A stretch of DNA of 64,000 bases from Planctomycetales bacterium (GTDB taxonomy: Bacteria > Planctomycetota > Planctomycetia > Planctomycetales > Planctomycetaceae): positions 241,511 to 305,510 of the forward strand of contig JANQPT010000061.1 in assembly GCA_028285345.1 (NCBI GenBank). The letters are read 5' to 3'. Position numbers and translations under genes: made by a program. Of the stretch, positions 1-8,159 are shown one piece after another (the first letter of the stretch is position 1; every line of letters begins with the position of its first letter). The notes beneath the pieces were generated by a model that was given only the letters and a program-made list of their open reading frames with translations, searched no databases and was not told the origin of the DNA.

Positions 1-936
1 ACAACGCTCGGCGCGAATGTCACAGGGCCCAATTTGGGTGATTATGAAAGCAGTGCAGTTGCCGCCTTCAATTTCTTTGGAGATCGGCCCGTTCAGAACA
101 ACCCCGGCGTCTTTTTCGTGTTGGGCTATTTGCAGTTGCAGAGCGACGAGTGGCGGTTTTGGGGAGGCCAAGACGCGGACGCCATCGGACGCCAGAATAC
201 AAATTCGCCGGCTTGGACCAGCCACAAGCAGTCTGGGAATTTCGGTCAGATCCGCCCTGGATTTCGAGCCGAACGAACGTTTCTTCTCGACGATGACGCG
301 GTGACGTCCATCTACCTTGGACTTACCCAGCAAGTCGTGCTTGATTTTATCGCCAATCCCCAAGTCGCCGGAACCGACAATGGTTGGCCTAACATCGAGT
401 TCCGATGCGGATTAGACCTCGGCACGAATAACGAAGGAATTAGACCGGTCACGATTGCCGTGGGAGGACTGATCGGCGAGACACGAGCCGTCGATTTCAC
501 GGGACAAGCCAAGGGCAACGTCTCGACCACCTGGGCGGTCATCCCTGAACTACGGCTGCAGCTGGGCCGCGTTGGCTTTCACGGCGAAGCATTCATCGGA
601 GATGCCATTGGAACCTACAACGCGGGCATCGGGCAGAGCCTAAACATCATTACCGATGAGGCGATCTACACGGTGGGCGGATTTGGGGAGCTGTTTTATG
701 AGCTATTCTCCGACTTGACGATTGCGGTCGGTTATGGGATCGACGATCCCCGCAACTCCGATCTCGGCCCCAATCAACGGTCGCGCAACGAGACCTACTG
801 GACGAATGCTATCTGGCGGTTAAACGACCAATGGGAAACACGGTTCGAAGTGGCCCGATTGGAAACCGACTGGACTGCTCCGAGCGTGGGTAACAAGGCG
901 ATGCAGTACCTCGTCTCCGTCAGGTACTACTTCTGA
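1..936 (+). CDS. Porin-like outer-membrane beta-barrel protein (3' part)
   Basis: The reading frame is open from the first base, so the start lies upstream of the window; 311 codons are present. The protein has alternating polar and hydrophobic short strands, many Gly and aromatic residues, and ends in a strand finishing Tyr-Tyr-Phe. A C-terminal Phe is the usual Bam recognition signal of outer-membrane barrels. Residues such as the WRFWGGQDAD stretch near the N-terminal side resemble barrel loops of planctomycete porin-like proteins, but I cannot name the substrate or family. It converges with the next gene with only 11 bases between the stops. Role as an outer-membrane channel is inferred from fold signs only. 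Confidence 0.6.
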   Translation, partial: TTLGANVTGPNLGDYESSAVAAFNFFGDRPVQNNPGVFFVLGYLQLQSDEWRFWGGQDADAIGRQNTNSPAWTSHKQSGNFGQIRPGFRAERTFLLDDDAVTSIYLGLTQQVVLDFIANPQVAGTDNGWPNIEFRCGLDLGTNNEGIRPVTIAVGGLIGETRAVDFTGQAKGNVSTTWAVIPELRLQLGRVGFHGEAFIGDAIGTYNAGIGQSLNIITDEAIYTVGGFGELFYELFSDLTIAVGYGIDDPRNSDLGPNQRSRNETYWTNAIWRLNDQWETRFEVARLETDWTAPSVGNKAMQYLVSVRYYF

Positions 937-947
937 TTGTCACCTCT

Positions 948-2057
948 CTAACCCACGCGGTAGATCGGGCAGGTGTTGCAGCGAAGACTCCCGCCGAACG
1001 TTTTGCCGACATCATAATACGGGAAGTGATTCACCTTGATTCCCAGGTTTTCCACTTCTTTGCGCAAACGTTCCGCTTCTGTCGCCATTAGCACTTCTTC
1101 CGGATTAAGGAAGATGAAATTGGCGAGCTTGCTCGTGGCTTCCTCCATCTTCAACTCAATCCACTTCTTCTTCTGCAGCGGTTGCGGCAGTCCTTTGTAG
1201 CCGCCGGGAATATCGTCAATCAGCACGCACCCGAATTTGCGACCGATGACCATCACGCAGTCCAGGTGTTGGTGCGGGAAGCGATCGGGGTTAATATTGA
1301 TTTCGTGCACGTTCCAGTCGGGGAATGCGTTCTTGAACCACAGCACGCCGAGGCTATTGGACGCTTGCCGCGAATTCCCAATGTAGATGTTGCCGTCTTC
1401 AATCTCGACGTCTCCCCCTTCGGCGAGCGGCGACTCGTTCTCGTCGTGGTCATAGGTATCCAACGGCTGCGGCATCGAAATCACCCGATTCCCGTTCTTC
1501 ATCAGCCCCATCGACACGTAGCGCACGGCGTACTTGTTGCGGATTCGCTCGGGGACTTTAAATGAACACTCTACCAGCGTGTTGCCAATCGAGACGAGGC
1601 TGTCTCGATTGTATCCGTTGATGTTCAATTTGCTCTGCAATGAGAAGTTGGCCAGTTCGTCCTCAGAATGTTTTCGGGGTCGATGGACAATAATTCCACG
1701 GCCTTTCAGAAAGTCGACCATCGTCTCGACTTTTTCGAGGATTTGCTTGTATTTCTCAGGCTCCGCCTTGCTGTAGAGCTTGCCGCCGTGTTTCTTCATC
1801 AACGCCACTGCTTTGGGGCCGGCGTAGTCCAGGATGGGGTCGTAATCAGGAATGCGGACGTCGTCGAATCGTCCAAAAATGACTTCCTTGAGCTCGCCAT
1901 CTTCGCTGAAGCAATTCACCTTCGAGAGGGCTTTATGCTCGGTCACGGATTGACTCTCCTTCGCATGCGTCGTCAAGTTGGTAGTTGCCAGCGCGGCGGC
2001 GGCAGTGCTTGCTGCTGCCTTTACAAACGTACGGCGGTCAAATTCAGGATTTGGCAT
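948..2057 (-). CDS. Tat-exported amidinotransferase / arginine deiminase-fold protein
   Basis: The 369-residue protein starts with a twin-arginine signal (RRTFVKAAAS, then an Ala-rich segment). The mature part has pentein (guanidino-group modifying) features: RDSLVSIGNTLVE near 151-163 as in glycine amidinotransferases, EGGDVE at 213-218, HLDCVM with His264, and a C-terminal GGSLRCNTC with candidate nucleophiles Cys360 or Cys363. Family knowledge suggests transfer or hydrolysis of an amidino group of arginine through a Cys-bound intermediate; the acceptor is unknown. Export of such an enzyme is unusual, since the mitochondrial and cytosolic relatives are not secreted through Tat. It lies downstream of an amidotransferase-fold gene on the same strand, separated by a strong hairpin. 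Confidence 0.82.
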   Translation of the reverse strand: MPNPEFDRRTFVKAAASTAAAALATTNLTTHAKESQSVTEHKALSKVNCFSEDGELKEVIFGRFDDVRIPDYDPILDYAGPKAVALMKKHGGKLYSKAEPEKYKQILEKVETMVDFLKGRGIIVHRPRKHSEDELANFSLQSKLNINGYNRDSLVSIGNTLVECSFKVPERIRNKYAVRYVSMGLMKNGNRVISMPQPLDTYDHDENESPLAEGGDVEIEDGNIYIGNSRQASNSLGVLWFKNAFPDWNVHEININPDRFPHQHLDCVMVIGRKFGCVLIDDIPGGYKGLPQPLQKKKWIELKMEEATSKLANFIFLNPEEVLMATEAERLRKEVENLGIKVNHFPYYDVGKTFGGSLRCNTCPIYRVG

Positions 2058-2223
2058 GGACGGCTTCCCGTGAATCGAGGTTTTGTTGACTCGCTCGGAA
2101 ATCTCTTGGCTCTAAGCCATTGCAATACTAGCCATACCCAAATTGTAGACTGCGGCCTTGGTCAATCCCACACCTCGCGCGCAAATCAGAGGGGGCGGAC
2201 GGAACGTGGACCTTAAAGAGACG

Positions 2224-2254
2224 AGAGCGGCCGGACAAGACGTCCGGCCGCTCT
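2224..2254 (-). terminator. Perfect 13-bp hairpin between two minus-strand genes
   Basis: Arms AGAGCGGCCGGAC and GTCCGGCCGCTCT flank a 5-base loop. It sits 37 bases past the stop of the 2291-3055 gene. Read on the minus strand it is followed by CGTCTCTTTAA, which has only a weak T run. It may be a terminator, or a REP-like element used as one. Confidence 0.5.
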
Positions 2255-2290
2255 GGGGTGTTCTTGTGAATGTGTGCTGAGAATTCTTGC

Positions 2291-3055
2291 CTAGCCAACC
2301 TTCCGCAATTGCAGAATCATTGGCGCTTCCTCTTCGCTGCAGGCCTTCAGGAAGTGTTGGAAGACTTGCATGTCGAGCGCCGACGACGTGTCGCTTTCGG
2401 GGTGCCATTGCACGCCGACACAGTACCAGTCGTCGAGGATCGATTCGTACGCCTCGATAACGCCGTCCGGGGAAGTGGCGCAGACGCGGAACGGCGTTGC
2501 TAGTTGGTCCACCGACTGGTGGTGAGCACTGTTGATGCGGATTTCGCCCGGGCCGTAGATCGCGTCCATCCGCGTGCCGGGGACGATTTCAATAATGTGC
2601 CGCAGATTCTTCTCCACGGGATCGTAATGGTGCAGCGGACGCTGGTACGCCTCGGCGATGTGCTGGAAGATCGTGCCGCCGCAGACGACGTTCAATGTCT
2701 GCATGCCCACTCCGATCGCCAACACCGGGATGCGCCGCTCGTAGGCGATTCTGCAGAGCCGGCGGTCGAAGTCCTCGCGCCGCGTCGGCATCGCCCGCGT
2801 GGTGGGATGCGGTTCCATGCCCAGCCGCTGCGGATTTAGGTCTTGTGTGCAGCCCGCCAGAACCAGGCCGTCCGCCATGTCCAAAAACTGGTTCAGATCA
2901 TCATCTTCCAGAAACGGCGGCAGCGGCATCGGCAACCCGCCGGCAGCGGTGATCGAGTCGTAGTAGCCGGTGTTGAACCACGAGAGCGGGGTGACGTCTT
3001 TGCGCTGCGGACGATAGTCACCGTTAAATGCGATTGTCGGTTTCTTGTTGGACAT
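2291..3055 (-). CDS. Class I glutamine-amidotransferase-fold protein (PuuD/peptidase C26-like) lacking the nucleophile Cys
   Basis: The 254-residue protein aligns by eye with gamma-glutamyl-GABA hydrolases: DGLVLAGC (62-69), the nucleophile-elbow region LAIGVGMQTLNV (112-123), GGTIFQHI, INSAHHQSV, and VQWHPES with His218 and Glu220. The elbow normally reads G-I-C-R-G-x-Q; here the Cys position is Gly115, so the usual thiol chemistry should be impossible. The rest of the fold looks intact. The start is supported by GGGAGGAG eight bases before ATG. The Tat amidinotransferase lies downstream on the same strand, hinting at arginine or polyamine context. Either a binding protein or an enzyme with another mechanism is possible; I infer loss of hydrolase activity. 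Confidence 0.8.
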   Translation of the reverse strand: MSNKKPTIAFNGDYRPQRKDVTPLSWFNTGYYDSITAAGGLPMPLPPFLEDDDLNQFLDMADGLVLAGCTQDLNPQRLGMEPHPTTRAMPTRREDFDRRLCRIAYERRIPVLAIGVGMQTLNVVCGGTIFQHIAEAYQRPLHHYDPVEKNLRHIIEIVPGTRMDAIYGPGEIRINSAHHQSVDQLATPFRVCATSPDGVIEAYESILDDWYCVGVQWHPESDTSSALDMQVFQHFLKACSEEEAPMILQLRKVG

Positions 3056-3165
3056 GTTTTTTTCTCCTCCCTGAAAATAACACCCGTGGGTGCGCGCACT
3101 TCATGTGCTACCAGCTATTGCCGGAAAACGCCGCTGTCAGAAGCCGTCGAATGGGCACAGGGCGT

Positions 3166-3213
3166 AAAAAAAGCGGCGGGAGCTGTCCGGTCGTCCGAAG
3201 ACCGACTCCGCCG
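3166..3213 (-). terminator. Rho-independent terminator
   Basis: On the minus strand an outer stem (CGGCGGAG pairing with CTCCCGCCG, one bulge) encloses an inner stem CGGTC/GACCG and is followed directly by seven T residues. It lies about 235 bases past the stop of the mini-kinase gene and before the start of the 2291-3055 gene, so it ends transcription coming from the kinase side. Confidence 0.75.
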
Positions 3214-3447
3214 TCAAAGAGCAAACGTGCAGTATGCAGAGACAAGGTTCCCTCCTCAATCAACGTCAGCCGATCCTTCGGCTGGTGCAATCCGGTGCGA
3301 AACAACATCCAAGCTTTCGGCTTTCAAGATTGCAGGGCGGGATGTTAGTCCAAGAAGATCCCGTTGTAAAGCAAATCGCTGATTTTGTGGAATTTGGGGG
3401 TTGGTTTACTAGATGTTGTGGCTGCCGAGAGTCTGCCAGCACTGAAA
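3214..3447 (-). other. Gene-free stretch with secondary-structure potential
   Basis: No convincing protein gene is seen between the mini-kinase stop and the terminator. The DNA holds AACATCC (about 3304-3310) pairing with GGATGTT (about 3340-3346), an internal AAGC/GCTT hairpin, and AGCCGA/TCGGCT near 3268-3283. Together with the strong downstream terminator this could be a structured 3' UTR or a small RNA read on the minus strand. I did not recognise a known RNA family. Confidence 0.3.
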
Positions 3448-3939
3448 TCAATCAGCGAACATGACATTACCGGGTTTCACGTCAGCGAGATGGATGCCAA
3501 GCGCTTTGAAGTCTGACATCATGCTCTTCACTTCAGGCCAGCGGTCTTCAAACTGCTCTCGTTTCTCTCGTTCCCATTCGGCCATGATCTGAGGATCGTC
3601 GAGGTACGGCGGTTCCGAATCGAGATAGGCGCTCGCGAAGTCAAGCACGTACGGCGCCAAAACGATTTGCATTTCGATGACAAGCAATTCATCATGGTAA
3701 CTGACCAGCCTGGGAACATTGAATTCTCCGATTTTGCCGATGTCGCATTCCTGCAATCTGAGGTAAATATTTCGTTCCCGCATGTAGCAGACTGTGTCGT
3801 TCAGAGCCTTAATTGCCGTTCCGTTGGTCGTGGCTAGAACAACGCCCTGCGTTCCTCCTCCAATTTCCTTTTTCATAGACAGATTGCGGCGTTTCAAGTA
3901 TTCTTCGGCACGTTTGAGCGACTCGGAGTGAAACGACAT
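3448..3939 (-). CDS. Mini protein-kinase-like protein ending at the catalytic loop
   Basis: With the start at the second ATG (3939, AAGG six bases upstream) the product is 163 residues; the ATG at 3954 would add five. It has a Gly-rich loop IGGGTQGVV, an AIK motif with Lys44, and at the extreme C-terminus HLADVKPGNV with Asp153, Lys155 and Asn158, equivalent to HxDxKxxN of kinase catalytic loops. The protein stops six residues later, before any DFG motif or C-lobe. No DFG continuation is visible in the other frames past the stop. I cannot say whether it is active. Its start codon overlaps the divergent gene at 3938. A strong terminator lies downstream. Confidence 0.65.
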   Translation of the reverse strand: MSFHSESLKRAEEYLKRRNLSMKKEIGGGTQGVVLATTNGTAIKALNDTVCYMRERNIYLRLQECDIGKIGEFNVPRLVSYHDELLVIEMQIVLAPYVLDFASAYLDSEPPYLDDPQIMAEWEREKREQFEDRWPEVKSMMSDFKALGIHLADVKPGNVMFAD

Positions 3940-4207
3940 GCTTGACCTTGGCATTGGTACTGACTACTCACCCAAACTTCGCATGTGGCTTGAGGCCAAC
4001 GGCCGCACTTGGCCGATTGCGAAACTGGGGCCGGACCACTTTGTGCCGACTGCGGGTTTTGAACTCAGTCCCTGCGACGCGCGGATTGTGATGACTGTCG
4101 ACGGAGAAGAGCACTATTGGCAGGTCAGAATCGTTGATGGAGTATTTCCATTCGATGATTCGGTTCGCATCCAATACTACCGCGACACGGATCAATCGGC
4201 CACGTGA
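3938..4207 (+). CDS. Small hypothetical protein, head to head with the mini kinase
   Basis: An 89-residue acidic protein with beta-strand-like alternation (RIVMTVDGEEHYWQVRI at 48-64). ATG at 3938 is preceded by GGAG with a nine-base spacer; that ribosome site lies inside the divergent kinase gene. The two start codons share the tetranucleotide CATG (3937-3940), so their 5' leaders must be complementary. I do not recognise a characterised family; similar small proteins occur, to my recollection, as planctomycete hypotheticals. Function unknown. Confidence 0.6.
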   Translation: MLDLGIGTDYSPKLRMWLEANGRTWPIAKLGPDHFVPTAGFELSPCDARIVMTVDGEEHYWQVRIVDGVFPFDDSVRIQYYRDTDQSAT

Positions 4208-4401
4208 TTTACTGAATCAGCCCCCAACTTGGCGAGCCAGTAGGGCTTCGCGGTAATCCGGATAGGTTGGCTCATTGAGCAATCTGATTCGACCACGCAG
4301 CGAGCCGCGCACTAATCTGGCACGAATTGATTCCGCAGTGTTAGAATTGGCTGGTGATCTCAAAACCAGCTATTCTCCTGCGCGGGAAGCATTCGTCGGC
4401 C

Positions 4402-6555
4402 ATGATTCGACTGACTTTTCTTGTTATTGCTTTTATCTTCGTCACCGAACTTCCACTTCGCGGCGACGAGCCAAACCCGGTTGCGCCGCGGAAGCCGCCG
4501 CTGCCCTCAGTCGCTGCGGATTCACCGCTCACGAACCCGGTCGACCGCTTTTTGCAGGCGGACCTTACCCGACAGAAGATCGACGAAAGCAGTCTTGTCT
4601 CCGACCGGGTCTTCGCACGGCGTGTCTATCAAGACCTCGTTGGGCTGTTGCCCGATCCGCAGGAGCTCGACGCCTTCGTCGCGGACCAACAACCAGAGAA
4701 GCGGCGGCTGCTCGTCCAGAAGTTGCTCGGCGATCGGCGGGCGTATGCCGAGCATTGGATGACGTTCTGGAACGATGCGCTGCGGAATGCCTATCGCGGG
4801 ACTGGGTTTATCGACGACGGACGGCGGCAGATCACCGGCTGGCTGTTCGAGTCGCTGTACGACAACAAGCCGTACAACCAATTCGTGCACGAATTGATCA
4901 GCCCTGTCGACGGCTCGGAAGGGTTCATCAAGGGCATCGTCTGGCGGGGTGTCGTCAACGCCAGCCAGCGCCGCGAATTGCAGGCGGCGCAGACGATCTC
5001 GCAAGTTTTCATGGGGACGAACATCAAATGTGCCAGTTGCCACGACAACTTTTTGAATGACTGGAAGCTCTCTGATTCATACGGGCTGGCGAATGTATTT
5101 GCCGAGAAGCCGCTGGAGACGTTCGAGTGCAACAAGCCCAATGGCGAGTTCGCGCCGGTGAAGTTTCTCTATCCACAATTGGGCAAGATCGATGCCCGTG
5201 CGCCGCGCAAGGAGCGGATCAAACAATTGGCGGACGTCATCACCAGCCCCAACAACGGCCGCTTGTCGCGGACGGTCGTAAATCGGCTGTGGGCGATCTT
5301 CTTCGGTCGCGGGATCGTCGAGCCGGTCGACGACATGGCAGCGGAGCCGTGGAACCGCGATTTGCTCGACTGGCTGGCGGCCGACTTGGCGGAGCATGGT
5401 TATGATCTCAAACACACGATGGAACTGATCTGCACATCGCGGGCGTATCAATCGCCGTCGGTCGGGCTGCCGCCGCCGGGTGAGGCGGAGTATGCATTTC
5501 GTGGCCCGTACGTGAAACGAATGTCGGGCGAGCAGTTTTTGGATGCTGTCGCGGCGCTGACGGGGGTCTGGCCCGACCCGAGCGGGCAGATGCTCCGCCG
5601 CGACGGACGCGGACAGGGCGGGCAAATCACGGCCGTCGCCCGCGTGCTGGCCCGCAAACATCGCGACGACTATGACATCGACGCACAGTGGATTTGGAAT
5701 GACCCGCAGGCGGCAACCGCGACACGCGGGGGAGTCGTGCACTTCCGCCGCGCGTTCGAGTTAGCGTCCGTCCCTGCATCAGCGCGGGCCGTGATCGCGT
5801 GCGATAACTCCTGTAAGTTGTTCGTCAACGGCGAAGAAGCGGCGACTGGCGAGAATTGGCAGCAGCCCGCGTCGGTGGACTTGGAGCCTTTCTTGAAGGC
5901 CGGACGCAATGTGTTCGCCGTGCACGCGGTGAACGGCAACGACAAAGATAAAAAGCCGGAAGAGTCCTCTAACCCGGCTGGTTTGCTGCTGCACGCCGAC
6001 ATTCGTTTCGAAGATGGTCGTCGTCTAGTGCTGAAAACCGACTCCGAATGGATCTGCTCGGCAGAGGTTGTCGGCAACTGGGAGCAGCCTGACTTCAACC
6101 CGAAAGGTTGGCAGCACGCCGTCGCGGTCGCTGACGTAAACGGCGGGCCGTGGCAGATTCGCGATGAACTAATCGCCGCGCTCATCACGCGAGAGATGAA
6201 GATCCGGGCGGCGCTGATCATGGATGACGAACTGACGCGGGCCTTGGGCCGCTCCAACCGTGAACAGGTCGTCACCCGCCGCGAATCGATCGCGACGACG
6301 CTGCAGGCGCTGGAACTGACCAACGGCCACGCGCTCGATGCGATTTTGAAGAAAGGTGCGGAGAATTGGTTGCGTCGCTATGCGGATGCGAATGAATTGG
6401 TAAGCGGCGTTTATGCCCAAGCAATCGGCCGCACGCCGACGCCGATGGAGCAACAAGCGGCGATTGAATTGATCGGGATGCCGCCCGAAGCGGACGGAGT
6501 CCAGGACTTGTTGTGGGTGGTGTTGATGTTGCCGGAGTTTCAGTTGGTCGAGTGA
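4402..6555 (+). CDS. Secreted DUF1549/DUF1553 protein with a CxxCH motif and inserted beta-sandwich
   Basis: The start was placed at the ATG giving MIRLTFLVIAFIF, a good signal peptide; a longer frame begins upstream without one. In the 717-residue product DUF1549-like sequence spans about 45-255 and contains CASCH at 210-214, a possible c-type haem site. DUF1553-like sequence follows (SRTVVNRLWAIFFGRGIVEP, then a C-terminal block ending near the stop). Between them, about 420-560, is a segment like the sugar-binding jelly roll of glycoside hydrolases (WIWNDPQAATATRG, FVNGEEAATGENW, WICSAEVVGNWEQP). It is followed by a DUF1501 gene, the usual planctomycete pairing. These pairs are thought to act in extracytoplasmic polymer breakdown, but their reaction is not established. 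Confidence 0.85.
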   Translation: MIRLTFLVIAFIFVTELPLRGDEPNPVAPRKPPLPSVAADSPLTNPVDRFLQADLTRQKIDESSLVSDRVFARRVYQDLVGLLPDPQELDAFVADQQPEKRRLLVQKLLGDRRAYAEHWMTFWNDALRNAYRGTGFIDDGRRQITGWLFESLYDNKPYNQFVHELISPVDGSEGFIKGIVWRGVVNASQRRELQAAQTISQVFMGTNIKCASCHDNFLNDWKLSDSYGLANVFAEKPLETFECNKPNGEFAPVKFLYPQLGKIDARAPRKERIKQLADVITSPNNGRLSRTVVNRLWAIFFGRGIVEPVDDMAAEPWNRDLLDWLAADLAEHGYDLKHTMELICTSRAYQSPSVGLPPPGEAEYAFRGPYVKRMSGEQFLDAVAALTGVWPDPSGQMLRRDGRGQGGQITAVARVLARKHRDDYDIDAQWIWNDPQAATATRGGVVHFRRAFELASVPASARAVIACDNSCKLFVNGEEAATGENWQQPASVDLEPFLKAGRNVFAVHAVNGNDKDKKPEESSNPAGLLLHADIRFEDGRRLVLKTDSEWICSAEVVGNWEQPDFNPKGWQHAVAVADVNGGPWQIRDELIAALITREMKIRAALIMDDELTRALGRSNREQVVTRRESIATTLQALELTNGHALDAILKKGAENWLRRYADANELVSGVYAQAIGRTPTPMEQQAAIELIGMPPEADGVQDLLWVVLMLPEFQLVE

Positions 6556-6557
6556 CT

Positions 6558-6635
6558 GTAGGGTCCGCTGTGCGGACCGAAATCACAACAGGTGGACACA
6601 TAACATACGAATTCGGTCCGCACAGCGGACCCTAC
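6558..6635. repeat. REP-like inverted repeat between the DUF1549 and DUF1501 genes
   Basis: Two perfect 24-base arms (6558-6581 and 6612-6635) are inverted around a 30-base centre. Each arm is itself a palindrome, GGTCCGC-TGT-GCGGACC. The element starts two bases after the upstream stop and ends six bases before the downstream ATG, so it fills the whole intergenic space and leaves little room for a Shine-Dalgarno site. Confidence 0.8.
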
Positions 6636-6641
6636 GAAACC

Positions 6642-8075
6642 ATGATTCAATCGAATACACACAACCGCCGCGATTTACTCAAGACGGCTTCGGCGGCCAC
6701 ACTCGCCGCACTCGCGGCCGGAGAGCCGAATTTTTCGCTCGCCAAAGAAGACGCCGCTGCCACTCCCACAGCCAAAGCGGACGCCGTCATCGTTCTCTGG
6801 ATGGGGGGCGGGATGGCGCATACGGAGACGTTTGATCCCAAACGGCACACGCCGTTTCGCAAGGGGCTGCCGGCGAATGAAGTGCTCAGCACGTTTCCCG
6901 CGATCGATACCAAAGTCGACAACATCAAGATTTCTAAGGGGTTGGAGAATATTGCGGCGGTGATGGATCGCGGGACGCTGTTGCGGTCGCATTACCTGGC
7001 CGATTTGGGCAAGATTCTGCATTCCCGACACCAGTTTCATTGGCATACCGGCTACGAACCTCCGCTAACGGTCGCCGCTCCACACATCGGCGCGTGGATC
7101 GCCTCGATCCTCGGCCCCAAAAACGACGCGGTGCCCCCCTACATCGACATCGGGCAGCGCTATGAAGGGAACGGCGAAGCGGAGGAGTTGAAGGCGTTTC
7201 AAACGGCCGGCATTCTGGGGAGTGAATTCGGCCCGTTTCGCGTTCCCGAACCGACGCAGGCGGTGCAAGCGGTCCGTCCGCCGGCGGGGATGAGCCTTAA
7301 GCGGTTCCGCAATCGGTATCGTACTTACCGTAAACTCTTGGAGCAAAGTCCCGTCGCCCGGCACGGCAGCGACTATCAGCGCGAGTCGCTGCTGCGTTCC
7401 CTGGATAACGCTTACAAACTGCTCGATTCGCCCGCAGCGCAGGCGTTCGACCTTTCGCAGGAGCCGAAAGAGAGTTACGCCCGTTACGACACCGGCCGCT
7501 TCGGATTGGGCTGCCTGCTCGCGCGGCGGTTGATTGAGCAAGGCGCGCGGTTTATTGAAGTCACGACCGAATACATTCCCTTCCTCGGCTGGGACACGCA
7601 CGACAACGGCCACACGCGGCTGGTCAAGATGAAAAAATCGATTGACGCCCCGATTGCACAACTTGTGCTCGATCTGGAGCAGCGGGGGTTGTTGGACAGC
7701 ACGCTAATTGTTCTGGCGAGCGAGTTCAGCCGCGACATGCTCGTCGAGGGCAAACCGGACAAGCCGGTCGGCAACCAAGTCGCGCAGCCGGACGTAATTG
7801 AAGAGCTAAAGTTTTACGGCATGCACCGCCACTTCACCGGCGCCAGTAGCGTGCTAATGTTCGGCGGCGGGGTCAAGAAAGGATTCCTCTACGGCAAAAC
7901 CGCCGAGGAGCGGCCCTGCACGACGATCGAGAATCCCGTCTCGGTGACCGACCTGCACGCGACGATTTATCAGGCGCTCGGCATCTCGCCGAAGTTCAAC
8001 GTCGAGGTCGAGCAGCGACCGTTCTTCGTCACGAAAGATGGCCATGGGACGCCGGTGACGGAGTTGTTGGGTTAA
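6642..8075 (+). CDS. Tat-exported DUF1501 protein
   Basis: The start at 6642 gives a twin-arginine signal NRRDLLKTASAATLAALAAG; the longer frame runs through the repeat and the end of the previous gene. The 477-residue product has the family pattern: VIVLWMGGGMAHTETFDPK after the signal, LLRSHYLADLGKILHSRHQFHWHTGYEPP, RRLIEQGARFIEV, WDTHDNGH and LIVLASEFSR. DUF1501 proteins share the alkaline-phosphatase/sulfatase superfamily scaffold, with metal-binding Asp and His residues; their substrate is not established. It pairs with the upstream DUF1549/1553 gene. Confidence 0.9.
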   Translation: MIQSNTHNRRDLLKTASAATLAALAAGEPNFSLAKEDAAATPTAKADAVIVLWMGGGMAHTETFDPKRHTPFRKGLPANEVLSTFPAIDTKVDNIKISKGLENIAAVMDRGTLLRSHYLADLGKILHSRHQFHWHTGYEPPLTVAAPHIGAWIASILGPKNDAVPPYIDIGQRYEGNGEAEELKAFQTAGILGSEFGPFRVPEPTQAVQAVRPPAGMSLKRFRNRYRTYRKLLEQSPVARHGSDYQRESLLRSLDNAYKLLDSPAAQAFDLSQEPKESYARYDTGRFGLGCLLARRLIEQGARFIEVTTEYIPFLGWDTHDNGHTRLVKMKKSIDAPIAQLVLDLEQRGLLDSTLIVLASEFSRDMLVEGKPDKPVGNQVAQPDVIEELKFYGMHRHFTGASSVLMFGGGVKKGFLYGKTAEERPCTTIENPVSVTDLHATIYQALGISPKFNVEVEQRPFFVTKDGHGTPVTELLG

Positions 8076-8159
8076 CGGTTTTTTGAAACCACGGAGACAC
8101 GGAGGGCACGGAGTTGCCGCGACAATAGTTCCGAGCGGCTCAGGGTGCTGAGGTCCAGT

